DNA from: Acidobacteriota bacterium
GTDB lineage: Bacteria; Acidobacteriota; Terriglobia; Terriglobales; Acidobacteriaceae
Length of the DNA stretch: 7,745 bases
NCBI GenBank assembly: GCA_021810735.1
Contig: JAJZIF010000167.1
Location: 1 to 7,745, forward strand
Direction: 5' to 3'
Position 1 is the stretch's first letter, and each line of letters opens with the position of its first letter. The notes under the pieces are model-generated. The model was not told where the DNA came from and ran no database searches. It saw only the letters and a list, made by a program, of their open reading frames with translations. The position numbers and the translations under genes are program-made. Shown one piece after another: positions 1-7,745 of the stretch.

Positions 1-172
1 CAGCGAATGGAACGCCTGCAACATTCGCTTCGCTGACTGTTCCGAAGCCCACTCTGCGACAATACCGTTGTGCGATTGCAACGGGTATGTCCTTCCAGGA
101 TTGTCTTCATGGTCAGTGGAAAATCTCGGCGTGTGTGCGCTTGCGCACGCGGCATAGCGTGGGCGACCTAGG
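1..172. other. Leader region upstream of the flippase gene, no clear gene
   Basis: No convincing complete gene is visible here. On the + strand, frame 1 runs only from the window edge to a TGA at 34-36 (about 11 residues), which could be the tail of an upstream gene but is too short to judge. Frames 2 and 3 stay open to about 156 and 183 without a recognisable protein pattern. The region contains a short GC-rich inverted repeat at 135-148. It has no obvious sigma-70 promoter and no hairpin followed by a T-run. It probably holds the leader of the flippase gene. Confidence 0.4.
135..148. repeat. Short perfect inverted repeat (GTGCGC-TT-GCGCAC) before the flippase gene
   Basis: Two 6-base arms (135-140 and 143-148) are separated by TT and end 24 bases before the flippase ATG. 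There is no T-run after it, so an intrinsic terminator is unlikely. It could be a small protein-binding site or a chance GC-rich palindrome. A two-base loop is too tight for the full stem to form as an RNA hairpin. Confidence 0.3.
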
Positions 173-1687
173 ATGGGCATACTGACACGCATACTCAAAG
201 TGATGGCCGCGCTGATGACTTCGAACGTGGTGAACCTCATCACGAAGTTATTGCTGCCGCCCATCTTTCTTTATCGATACGGCACCACGCTGTACGGGGA
301 GTGGATCGCGCTGTCTGGCGCGGTGGCGTATCTCAGCACGCTCAACTTCGGCATCCAGACCTACGTAACGCAGGACCTGACGGTCCGCTATCAGCGGCAC
401 GAATTGGGTCGCTATCACCTGCAACAGTCCACTTCGCTGCGGGTGCTGGTGGGAATTCTCGGCAGCGCCGCTGGGCTATGTCTGGTCGTTTTCGCGCTTC
501 CAGTTCAGCACTGGCTGCGCCTGACACTCTCCCAGCATGTCACCTCGCTGACACTCTATCTGCTGGCCCTGCAAGTTTTGCTGGGCGTGCTTTTCGGCTA
601 CTTTACCGGCATGTTTATGGTCTTGAGCCGCGCCCACACCGGCGTGTTATGGGTGAACGGACTGCGGCTGACGATGGTATTGGTCACTTCAGCGGGCGCA
701 TGGATGCGCTGGTCCTTTCCCGCGCTGGCGGGGTTGCAGGTCGCAGTGTACGTTCTTGGAATTCTGATGGTACTGCTACATATTCGCGGCGTGGTGCCCG
801 AGATTTTTCCTAAGATTGGCTTGTTTGACCGCAGTGCGGCAGGCGCCATCCTGCGGCCGAGCAGTTACTTCGGCCTGATCAGCATGAGCACGTTTCTCTC
901 CTACGAAGTTCCGGTGCTGATCTTGCAGCGCGAAGCGGGACCGTTCGTTGTGGTGGCGTTTACTGTCATGCGGACCATCTTCTCCATGTGCCGGCAGATG
1001 CTGAATGCAGTCACACAGGCCATGGGCCCGGAGATTACGCGGCTTTTCGGAAGACAGGAGTGGCGCGAACTGACCGCGGTGTACACGTATTCGGAGCGGC
1101 TTATTTTCTCGGCAATCCCGGTCGTCAATCTTGGCGTGTTGGTTATCTCGCCAGTCTTGCTGACAATCTGGCTGCATAAACCGGCGTTGTTTACGGTTTT
1201 TCCTTACATGATGATGGCCGCTATTTCCATGACGTTGAGCGCGAAGGAACATAAGTTCCAGTTCCAATTTTCGACGAACACGCATGAGAAGTTGGCGCGC
1301 ATCATGTTTTTCAGTTACATCGCGCTGGCCATCCTGGCGGTGCCCATGGTGCATTGGCTGGGAGAGCTTGGATTTCTGTATACATGGTTCGGCGTGGAGT
1401 TGTTCCAGATTGTCCGCATCATCGGATTGAATCAGGAACTGTTCGCGCACACCGGAGAGCATCGCCTCACCTATGTCTATCGGCTGATGGCGCTGTGCGG
1501 CGCCGGGTTGTTGATTTCGGGCGTCATTCTTTCGCGCACCTATCAGGACCTGTATCGATGGCAATTTGTCGCCGGATTCGGAGTAAGCGCGGTATTGGCA
1601 GTGGCGGCATTTTTCCTGTTCGATATGAGGGCCGTTGTGCAGAAGCTGTACGCCAGGATTGGACATCGGTTGGGCGGGGCAGTATAA
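173..1687 (+). CDS. Polysaccharide/oligosaccharide flippase, Wzx-like (MATE/MOP superfamily)
   Basis: This 504-residue protein is dominated by hydrophobic stretches: about 12-14 membrane segments, at roughly residues 8-35, 44-62, 90-110, 124-150, 157-178, 183-205, 230-252, 257-285, 310-333, 340-357, 375-397, 400-418, 435-454 and 463-485. Length and layout match Wzx-type flippases of the MOP superfamily, which move lipid-linked oligosaccharides across the inner membrane. The N-terminal 'YGTTLYGEWIALSG' stretch (36-49) and the mid-protein 'MGPEITRLFGR' (284-294) resemble patterns common in this family. The ATG at 173 has only a weak AGG directly before it; an in-frame ATG at 203 (residue 11) is an alternative but would shorten the first membrane segment. 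It converges on a glycosyltransferase gene 30 bases downstream, which supports a role in surface glycan assembly. The substrate cannot be inferred. The superfamily call is fairly secure, the exact role less so. Confidence 0.8.
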   Translation: MGILTRILKVMAALMTSNVVNLITKLLLPPIFLYRYGTTLYGEWIALSGAVAYLSTLNFGIQTYVTQDLTVRYQRHELGRYHLQQSTSLRVLVGILGSAAGLCLVVFALPVQHWLRLTLSQHVTSLTLYLLALQVLLGVLFGYFTGMFMVLSRAHTGVLWVNGLRLTMVLVTSAGAWMRWSFPALAGLQVAVYVLGILMVLLHIRGVVPEIFPKIGLFDRSAAGAILRPSSYFGLISMSTFLSYEVPVLILQREAGPFVVVAFTVMRTIFSMCRQMLNAVTQAMGPEITRLFGRQEWRELTAVYTYSERLIFSAIPVVNLGVLVISPVLLTIWLHKPALFTVFPYMMMAAISMTLSAKEHKFQFQFSTNTHEKLARIMFFSYIALAILAVPMVHWLGELGFLYTWFGVELFQIVRIIGLNQELFAHTGEHRLTYVYRLMALCGAGLLISGVILSRTYQDLYRWQFVAGFGVSAVLAVAAFFLFDMRAVVQKLYARIGHRLGGAV

Positions 1688-1717
1688 GAAGCTTTCGCGG
1701 GCTGCAGCGATGTGCGA

Positions 1718-2914
1718 TTATCTCTTTTTCTCGCTCGCAAGGACGAGGATTCGATCCAGCGTCTTCGAATAAAGCTGGTACGCTCCATCGCCTTCAATCT
1801 GTTGCAGGGCGTGCAGCGCGCCGGCGCGAAGGCGAAGGCGTAAATCGGCAGAAGTATAGAGACGCTCGATGGCCTGGGCCAGACCTTCGGGATCTTGCGC
1901 TGGGACGACAATCAAGTCCCGATCCGGCGTGAACAATTCCGCGGCCCCGCAATGGGTTGTAGTAATCGCAGGCAGCCCCTGCGCCATGGCCTCCAGCAGG
2001 GCCATGCCAAATCCATCGTCAATGGTAGGGAAGACAAACGCGTCGCAGCGACGGTAGAAGTCGCTCATATTCTCCACATACTTGACCACTTCGACATTCG
2101 GCAGCTTGCGCAGCAAATCCCGCAACGCCGGAAACCTGTCGAGCCGGGCATCCGTGCGAAGCAGCAATTTCGCGTTGGGCAGTTGCAGTTGCTCCCATGC
2201 CCGCAGCAGATAGAAAAAGCCTTTGCGCAAGGGTTGTCCGCCGACGGTGCCGAATGTGAAGGCTCGGTCTCCCTCGGGGTATGTCTTTGCTGAGGGGACA
2301 GGAACCATGTTGGAGGAAATGATGACCTGTTCCAACGGCACTCGTCCAAAGAGTGGCGCGATGGATATTTTCGATTGCAACTCTGAAGGAAAGGACGCTC
2401 GAGAGTAGCTGGACGGGACCAGGAGGATGTCGGCCTCGTCATATTCAGCTAGCTGGCGAGCACGGAACCATGGTGGCTCGGCTCGATAGCGCACGCCGAG
2501 ACGATCGCACTCTGTCCGCAACATGGTCTGCTGAACATCGACATGCGGGCAGGCGCGATCCAGGACAAAACTGGCGCCACGGCGACGTGCAGCGCGCGCA
2601 GACGCTAACGATCCCGACGCCCAACCCCAGAAGAGATCGAACCGGTCGTTTCTAGACTCCATCTGCATCGCCACAAGATGGTCATAGATAGCTGTATCGG
2701 CGCGTTGCCAGGGGCGCGGAAGCTGCACGCCGGTCAGGAAATGAAGGGATGGCACGAACTGAGGGGCCCATCGCAGAGCAACGCCGGGCGCAAGATCTCG
2801 AAAGCGAGAGCGGTACGCGGCGGTGAAGATGGTGACGTTCATTCCGCGCTGAGACAGCAGATTCGCGGGCAGGACGACGTGGGCGGGACGGCCCGTAGAG
2901 AATGCAATTCTCAT
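1718..2914 (-). CDS. Glycosyltransferase, family 4-like (GT-B fold)
   Basis: The 398-residue protein reads as a two-domain GT-B retaining glycosyltransferase that would transfer a sugar from a nucleotide-sugar donor to a glycan or lipid acceptor at the cytoplasmic face. The N-terminal acceptor half begins MRIAFSTGRP and includes 'ADILLVPSSYSR' (161-172). The C-terminal donor half has 'GTVGGQPLRKGF' (222-233), with the Arg-Lys pair typically contacting donor phosphates, and 'DDGFGMALLEAMAQGLP' (299-315). The latter matches the EX7E signature except that the first acidic residue is Asp300, paired with Glu308. I chose the ATG at 2914. The frame stays open a further 118 codons upstream (to 3268), but that part is antisense to lepB and does not resemble a glycosyltransferase N-terminus. 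No good Shine-Dalgarno is visible. The converging flippase gene suggests shared glycan assembly. Donor and acceptor are unknown. Confidence 0.85.
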   Translation of the reverse strand: MRIAFSTGRPAHVVLPANLLSQRGMNVTIFTAAYRSRFRDLAPGVALRWAPQFVPSLHFLTGVQLPRPWQRADTAIYDHLVAMQMESRNDRFDLFWGWASGSLASARAARRRGASFVLDRACPHVDVQQTMLRTECDRLGVRYRAEPPWFRARQLAEYDEADILLVPSSYSRASFPSELQSKISIAPLFGRVPLEQVIISSNMVPVPSAKTYPEGDRAFTFGTVGGQPLRKGFFYLLRAWEQLQLPNAKLLLRTDARLDRFPALRDLLRKLPNVEVVKYVENMSDFYRRCDAFVFPTIDDGFGMALLEAMAQGLPAITTTHCGAAELFTPDRDLIVVPAQDPEGLAQAIERLYTSADLRLRLRAGALHALQQIEGDGAYQLYSKTLDRILVLASEKKR

Positions 2915-3077
2915 AGAACGTTGGATGTAGCTTAGAGCATTTCTCCGAATCCCGTGGGGAGGGGTCGCTTTTTCGGAGGCGGCCGATCTTTCCGCGAGCG
3001 CCGGAACAGCAAAATTGCGGTGTTCCAGATAAAATGCAAAACGAGGTTTGAATTTGTCTTTGGGCGATCCCGAGAAT
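2915..3077. promoter_or_regulatory. Divergent intergenic region between the glycosyltransferase and lepB
   Basis: This 163-base segment separates two divergently oriented genes, so it should hold promoters for both. The best -10-like element for lepB is TAAAAT at 3030-3035 (within GATAAAAT), but no good -35 box sits 16-18 bases upstream. A start of transcription near 3042 would leave a leader of about 36 bases before the ATG at 3078. No convincing promoter was seen on the minus strand for the glycosyltransferase. Confidence 0.3.
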
Positions 3078-3629
3078 ATGGAACAGGTAAAACCCGAAGG
3101 CGCGAAGCCTGCGGCGACCCCTTTCGCGGTTTCTACCTGGGTCCGCGATTTGCTGTTTGCCGTTGCGATTTCTTTTCTCATCATCACCTTCCTGTACCAG
3201 CCAGTGCGGGTGGAAGGCACCAGCATGATGCCGGAATTGCAGGACCAGGAACGGCTATTCATCAACAAGTTCGAGTATCGTTTTGAACCGATCCATCGTG
3301 GCGATGTAGTCGTATTTCACTATCCGCTGGATCCCTCCAAGAGCTACATCAAGCGCGTGATCGCAGTGCCAGGAGACAAACTGTACATTGAAGAAGGTCA
3401 GGTGTACGTCAATGGAAAGGCGCTGAAGGAGCTGTATGTTCCGATGCGCTTTCGAGACGAACGCTCCTATCCGAATACGGTTCTGTCGGCAAACGAATAT
3501 TTTGTGATGGGGGACCATCGCCTGATTTCGAGCGACAGCCGGGATTTCGGCCCGGTGAATCGCGGGTTGATTTATGGCAAGGCATCCTTTGTGTATTGGC
3601 CTGCGGACGACATGGGCGTGGTGCGGTAG
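3078..3629 (+). CDS. lepB: Signal peptidase I (S26 family)
   Basis: This is a membrane-bound serine protease that removes signal peptides from exported preproteins on the outer side of the cytoplasmic membrane. From the ATG at 3078 it is 183 residues. One N-terminal membrane anchor (about 24-40) is followed by the catalytic serine in 'GTSMMP' (Ser49), the catalytic lysine in 'YIKRVIAVPGD' (Lys92), and the conserved box 'GDHRLISSDSRDFG' (145-158). All expected catalytic elements are present. The short length and single anchor resemble compact bacterial S26 enzymes rather than the longer two-anchor E. coli LepB. The start is uncertain. In-frame TTG codons at 3048 and 3054 would add up to 10 residues, and a GAGG at 3043-3046 is well spaced (7 bases) for TTG 3054. 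I prefer the ATG because a weak -10 box at 3030-3035 would put the transcript start almost on the TTGs. It lies 100 bases before carA on the same strand. Confidence 0.93.
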   Translation: MEQVKPEGAKPAATPFAVSTWVRDLLFAVAISFLIITFLYQPVRVEGTSMMPELQDQERLFINKFEYRFEPIHRGDVVVFHYPLDPSKSYIKRVIAVPGDKLYIEEGQVYVNGKALKELYVPMRFRDERSYPNTVLSANEYFVMGDHRLISSDSRDFGPVNRGLIYGKASFVYWPADDMGVVR

Positions 3630-3677
3630 GGAACGGGCCTGAAGGCAATCCGGAATGGACGCCCGATCTTCCACAGG

Positions 3678-3709
3678 GTGACGCGCAAGATTCTGTTAAA
3701 CTTTATAAA
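3678..3709 (+). promoter_or_regulatory. Candidate carA promoter
   Basis: A good -10 match, TATAAA, lies at 3704-3709. The best upstream -35-like hexamer, GTGACG (3678-3683, four of six matches to TTGACA), is 20 bases away, longer than the usual 16-18. Transcription would begin near 3716, leaving a leader of about 14 bases and no room for an attenuator or riboswitch. The 9-mer GTTAAACTT at 3695-3703 abuts the -10 box and is identical to part of the palindrome before the antitoxin gene. Confidence 0.35.
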
Positions 3710-3714
3710 ATCCA

Positions 3715-3729
3715 CTCCGCGGAGACAGG
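3715..3729 (+). promoter_or_regulatory. carA ribosome binding site within a CTCCGCGGAG palindrome
   Basis: GGAG at 3721-3724 sits five bases before the carA ATG and decides that start. It forms the right half of a perfect 10-base palindrome (3715-3724) whose left half, CTCC, is complementary to it. A hairpin limited to three base pairs around a CGCG loop would be weak, so any masking of the ribosome binding site is probably modest. Confidence 0.5.
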
Positions 3730-4872
3730 ATGCAGGCCATACTTGCGCTCGAAGATGGGCGTATCTTTCAGGGCCGCGGCTACGGGGCCAAGGCAGAGTG
3801 CTACGGCGAAGTTGTTTTCAATACTTCGCTATCCGGCTATCAGGAAATCTTCACCGACCCTTCCTATGCAGGACAGATTGTTGTCCTGACCAATCCGCAA
3901 ATCGGAAATTACGGCACGAATAATGCGGATGATGAAGCGAACCGGCCCTATATCGAGGGCCTGGTCACCCGTGAATTTTCGCCGGTCAGTTCCAACTGGC
4001 GCTCGCAGTTGGTGGCGGATGAATACCTGGAACGGTTCAACATTCCTGTCATTTCCGAGATCGATACGCGCGCGCTGGTGCGGCATCTACGCACGTATGG
4101 CGTGATGCGCGGCGTCATCTCGTCGCTGGAAACCAATCCAGAGATGCTGATCGCGAAGGCGCGCGCCATTCGCAAGATGGACGGGACCGACCTGGCCAGC
4201 GTGGTCACGACCAAGGTCCGCTATGAATGGGACAGGACAGACCCGCAGAATGCGAATGAAGATCCATTGGCGATAGGCCCGACTGCACCCATGCCCGAGG
4301 CGAATCTCCACGTGGTTGCGTATGACTATGGAATCAAGCGCAACATCCTGCGCATGCTGACGCAGCATGGCTGCCGCGTCACAGTGGTGCCAGCGACGAC
4401 CTCCGCCGAAGACGTGCTGGCGCTGAATCCGAACGGAGTGTTCCTGTCGAACGGGCCGGGCGATCCGGAGCCGGTGAAATATGCGCAGGAAAATATTCGC
4501 AGGCTGATGGGGAAGACTCCCGTGTTTGGAATTTGCCTGGGACATCAGTTGATTGGCTTGGCGCTGGGCGGGAAAACCTACAAGCTGAAATTCGGACACC
4601 ACGGCGGCAACCATCCAGTGCAGCATACCGGTTCCGGCAAGGTCGAGATTACCGCCCACAATCACAACTACGCCGTCGATCCCGACTCGCTGAAGCAGAG
4701 CGAAGTAGACCTGACGCACATCGACCTGAACGACAATACGCTGGAAGGATTGCGCCATCGCAGCCTGCCGCTGTTCAGCGTGCAGTACCATCCGGAAGCC
4801 AGCCCCGGGCCGCACGATTCGCATTATCTCTTCCAGGATTTCCGCAAGTTGATGGAGGAGTGGAAGAAGTGA
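3730..4872 (+). CDS. carA: Carbamoyl-phosphate synthase small (glutaminase) subunit
   Basis: CarA hydrolyses glutamine and passes ammonia through a tunnel to CarB for carbamoyl phosphate synthesis, feeding pyrimidine and arginine pathways in the cytoplasm. The protein has 380 residues, the usual length. The N-terminal CarA-specific domain includes '[20 protein letters not shown]' (17-36) and '[20 protein letters not shown]' (43-62). The C-terminal class I glutamine amidotransferase domain (from about 193) carries 'SNGPGDP' (240-246), the nucleophile elbow 'GICLGHQL' with Cys269, and the His354/Glu356 pair in '[13 protein letters not shown]' (352-364), so the catalytic triad is intact. The ATG at 3730 is supported by GGAG five bases upstream and a family-typical N-terminus. 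Its partner carB follows on the same strand but is separated by about 540 bases containing a toxin-antitoxin pair. No terminator is visible after the stop. Confidence 0.98.
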   Translation: MQAILALEDGRIFQGRGYGAKAECYGEVVFNTSLSGYQEIFTDPSYAGQIVVLTNPQIGNYGTNNADDEANRPYIEGLVTREFSPVSSNWRSQLVADEYLERFNIPVISEIDTRALVRHLRTYGVMRGVISSLETNPEMLIAKARAIRKMDGTDLASVVTTKVRYEWDRTDPQNANEDPLAIGPTAPMPEANLHVVAYDYGIKRNILRMLTQHGCRVTVVPATTSAEDVLALNPNGVFLSNGPGDPEPVKYAQENIRRLMGKTPVFGICLGHQLIGLALGGKTYKLKFGHHGGNHPVQHTGSGKVEITAHNHNYAVDPDSLKQSEVDLTHIDLNDNTLEGLRHRSLPLFSVQYHPEASPGPHDSHYLFQDFRKLMEEWKK

Positions 4873-4906
4873 GATTTTCATGAATAGGTTCCGTATACGC
4901 CGAAGC

Positions 4907-4922
4907 GTTAAACTTGTTTAAC
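4907..4922. promoter_or_regulatory. Probable antitoxin operator: inverted repeat GTTAAAC-TT-GTTTAAC
   Basis: Two perfect 7-base arms (4907-4913 and 4916-4922) flank a TT spacer. The site ends 14 bases before the antitoxin ATG and directly abuts its ribosome binding site. Ribbon-helix-helix antitoxins typically bind short palindromes in this position to repress their own operon, so an autoregulatory operator is the natural reading. No T-run or GC-rich stem is present, which argues against a terminator. I could not place a convincing -35/-10 pair around it. Confidence 0.6.
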
Positions 4923-4936
4923 AGGGGGATGCAATC

Positions 4937-5149
4937 ATGCTCGGCGTGCGATTAGAACCGGAAATGGAAAAACGGCTGGAGCGTCTGGCGAAGAAAACCG
5001 GACGCACGAAAAGTTACTACGCGAAGGAAGCGATTCGGCAATATATTGAGGACCGCGAGGACTCATTGCTGGCGGACGAGATTCTTAGCAGGAATGAACC
5101 AACCTTCACGCTCGAAGAAGTGAGACGGGAACTTGGGCTGGACAGTTAG
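4937..5149 (+). CDS. RelB-like antitoxin, ribbon-helix-helix DNA-binding protein
   Basis: This 70-residue protein has a ribbon-helix-helix layout. A short N-terminal strand 'MLGVRLEPEM' (1-10) is followed by a basic helix (about 11-20), the 'TGRTKSYYAKEAIRQYIED' segment (21-39, turn plus second helix), and an acidic C-terminal tail 'FTLEEVRRELGLDS' (57-70), the kind of tail that usually wraps the toxin. It is expected to dimerise, bind the upstream palindrome, and neutralise the toxin encoded next to it. The start has a strong AGGGGG at 4923-4928, eight bases upstream. Its 3' end overlaps the toxin frame by 17 bases, suggesting translational coupling. It lies between carA and carB on the same strand. 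Family (RHH/CopG, RelB-type) is well supported; the exact TA subfamily is not. Confidence 0.88.
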   Translation: MLGVRLEPEMEKRLERLAKKTGRTKSYYAKEAIRQYIEDREDSLLADEILSRNEPTFTLEEVRRELGLDS

Positions 5150-5399
5150 CTTTACGGCGACCGCCAAGAAGCAGCTGGCGAAGCTGGATCGTCCAACAGC
5201 CGATTTGATTACGCGGTTTTTGAGGGACAAGATCGCGAATGCAGCGGATGCGCGTCAATTCGGGCATGCTTTGGCGGGCGACTTGAAGGGACGCTGGCGT
5301 TACCGGGTAGGCGACTATCGGGTGTTATGCGAATTGCACGATCACGAGCTTCTTGTTTTAGTTGTCGCGGTTGGTCATCGTCGAGAGATTTACAGATAG
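5133..5399 (+). CDS. RelE/ParE-superfamily toxin of a type II toxin-antitoxin system
   Basis: The 88-residue protein begins 'GWTVSFTATAKKQLAKLD' (2-19), the usual first strand and helix of RelE-fold toxins. It ends with the family core 'GRWRYRVGDYRVLCEL' (53-68) and 'VVAVGHRREIY' (77-87). Aligned by eye with E. coli RelE, the basic and aromatic residues used for ribosome-dependent mRNA cleavage (K52, K54, R61, R81, Y87) correspond to Arg56, Arg58, Arg63, Arg83 and Tyr87. The toxin therefore looks catalytically complete, and mRNA interferase activity is likely but not proven. The start is TTG at 5133, inside the end of the antitoxin gene; no ATG or GTG gives the complete first strand. GAG at 5122-5124 could serve as a ribosome binding site. 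The stop lies 13 bases before carB, so a shared transcript is probable. Confidence 0.88.
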   Translation: MGWTVSFTATAKKQLAKLDRPTADLITRFLRDKIANAADARQFGHALAGDLKGRWRYRVGDYRVLCELHDHELLVLVVAVGHRREIYR

Positions 5400-5412
5400 A
5401 AACGGATGGTAG

Positions 5413-7745
<2,333 letters not shown>

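Noticed and set aside
776..1666. Minus-strand open frame of 296 codons opposite the flippase
   Set aside because: Its translation is rich in His, Gln and Arg without any family pattern, as expected from the complement of a membrane protein gene.
1688..1717. Bidirectional terminator between the convergent flippase and glycosyltransferase genes
   Set aside because: The gap has no stable GC-rich hairpin; the nearby TCTTTTTCT run is part of the glycosyltransferase's C-terminal codons.
2915..3268. 118-codon upstream extension of the glycosyltransferase reading frame on the minus strand
   Set aside because: It runs antisense to the lepB start and coding region, does not resemble a GT N-terminus, and the typical N-terminus MRIAFSTG begins at 2914.
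3684..3729. Attenuator or riboswitch controlling carA
   Set aside because: The gap between the candidate -10 box and the ATG is only about 20 bases, too short for such an element, and no alternative stems were seen.
4087..4881. Minus-strand open frame of 264 codons opposite carA
   Set aside because: It covers a gene of certain identity and shows no recognisable domain; it is a shadow frame.
4880..4921. Tiny 13-residue frame (ATG at 4880) between carA and the antitoxin gene
   Set aside because: It has no clear ribosome binding site, runs through the palindrome, and nothing suggests a functional leader peptide.
4873..5412. Possible insertion-sequence or integrase-mediated origin of the TA module
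   Set aside because: I looked for terminal inverted repeats or a target duplication at the junctions with carA and carB and found none; no transposase or integrase is present.

Overview
The window looks like a bacterial chromosome segment of moderately high G+C. The CarA and CarB sequences, the Wzx-like flippase and the general codon style would suit Acidobacteriota (class Terriglobia) or a similar soil lineage. That assignment rests on impression, not on a database comparison. No rRNA, tRNA, CRISPR array, transposase or phage gene is visible, and no gene-free stretch exceeds 300 bases; the longest are the first 172 bases and the 163 bases between the glycosyltransferase and lepB.

Layout. 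Positions 1-172 hold no clear gene, except possibly the last codons of an upstream gene. Positions 173-1687 (+) encode a polytopic polysaccharide flippase. Positions 1718-2914 (-) encode a GT4-type glycosyltransferase that converges on it, with 30 bases between the stop codons. Both fit surface glycan assembly. A divergent intergenic region follows, then lepB (signal peptidase I, about 3078-3629, +). After it comes carA (3730-4872, +), the glutaminase subunit of carbamoyl-phosphate synthetase. Next is a two-gene RelB/RelE-type toxin-antitoxin module (antitoxin 4937-5149, toxin 5133-5399, +). Last is carB (5413 to the window edge, +), the synthetase subunit, present for its first 777 codons.

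How the genes fit together. CarA and CarB form one enzyme that supplies carbamoyl phosphate for pyrimidine and arginine synthesis. The most notable feature is that an apparently intact type II toxin-antitoxin module lies between these two partner genes, on the same strand. No terminator is visible, and only 13 bases separate the toxin stop from the carB start. A perfect inverted repeat (GTTAAAC-TT-GTTTAAC, 4907-4922) just before the antitoxin gene looks like its operator. Its left part, GTTAAACTT, recurs exactly at 3695-3703 beside the best -10 box upstream of carA. The antitoxin could therefore influence the whole carA-TA-carB unit; this is a hypothesis, not a demonstrated circuit.
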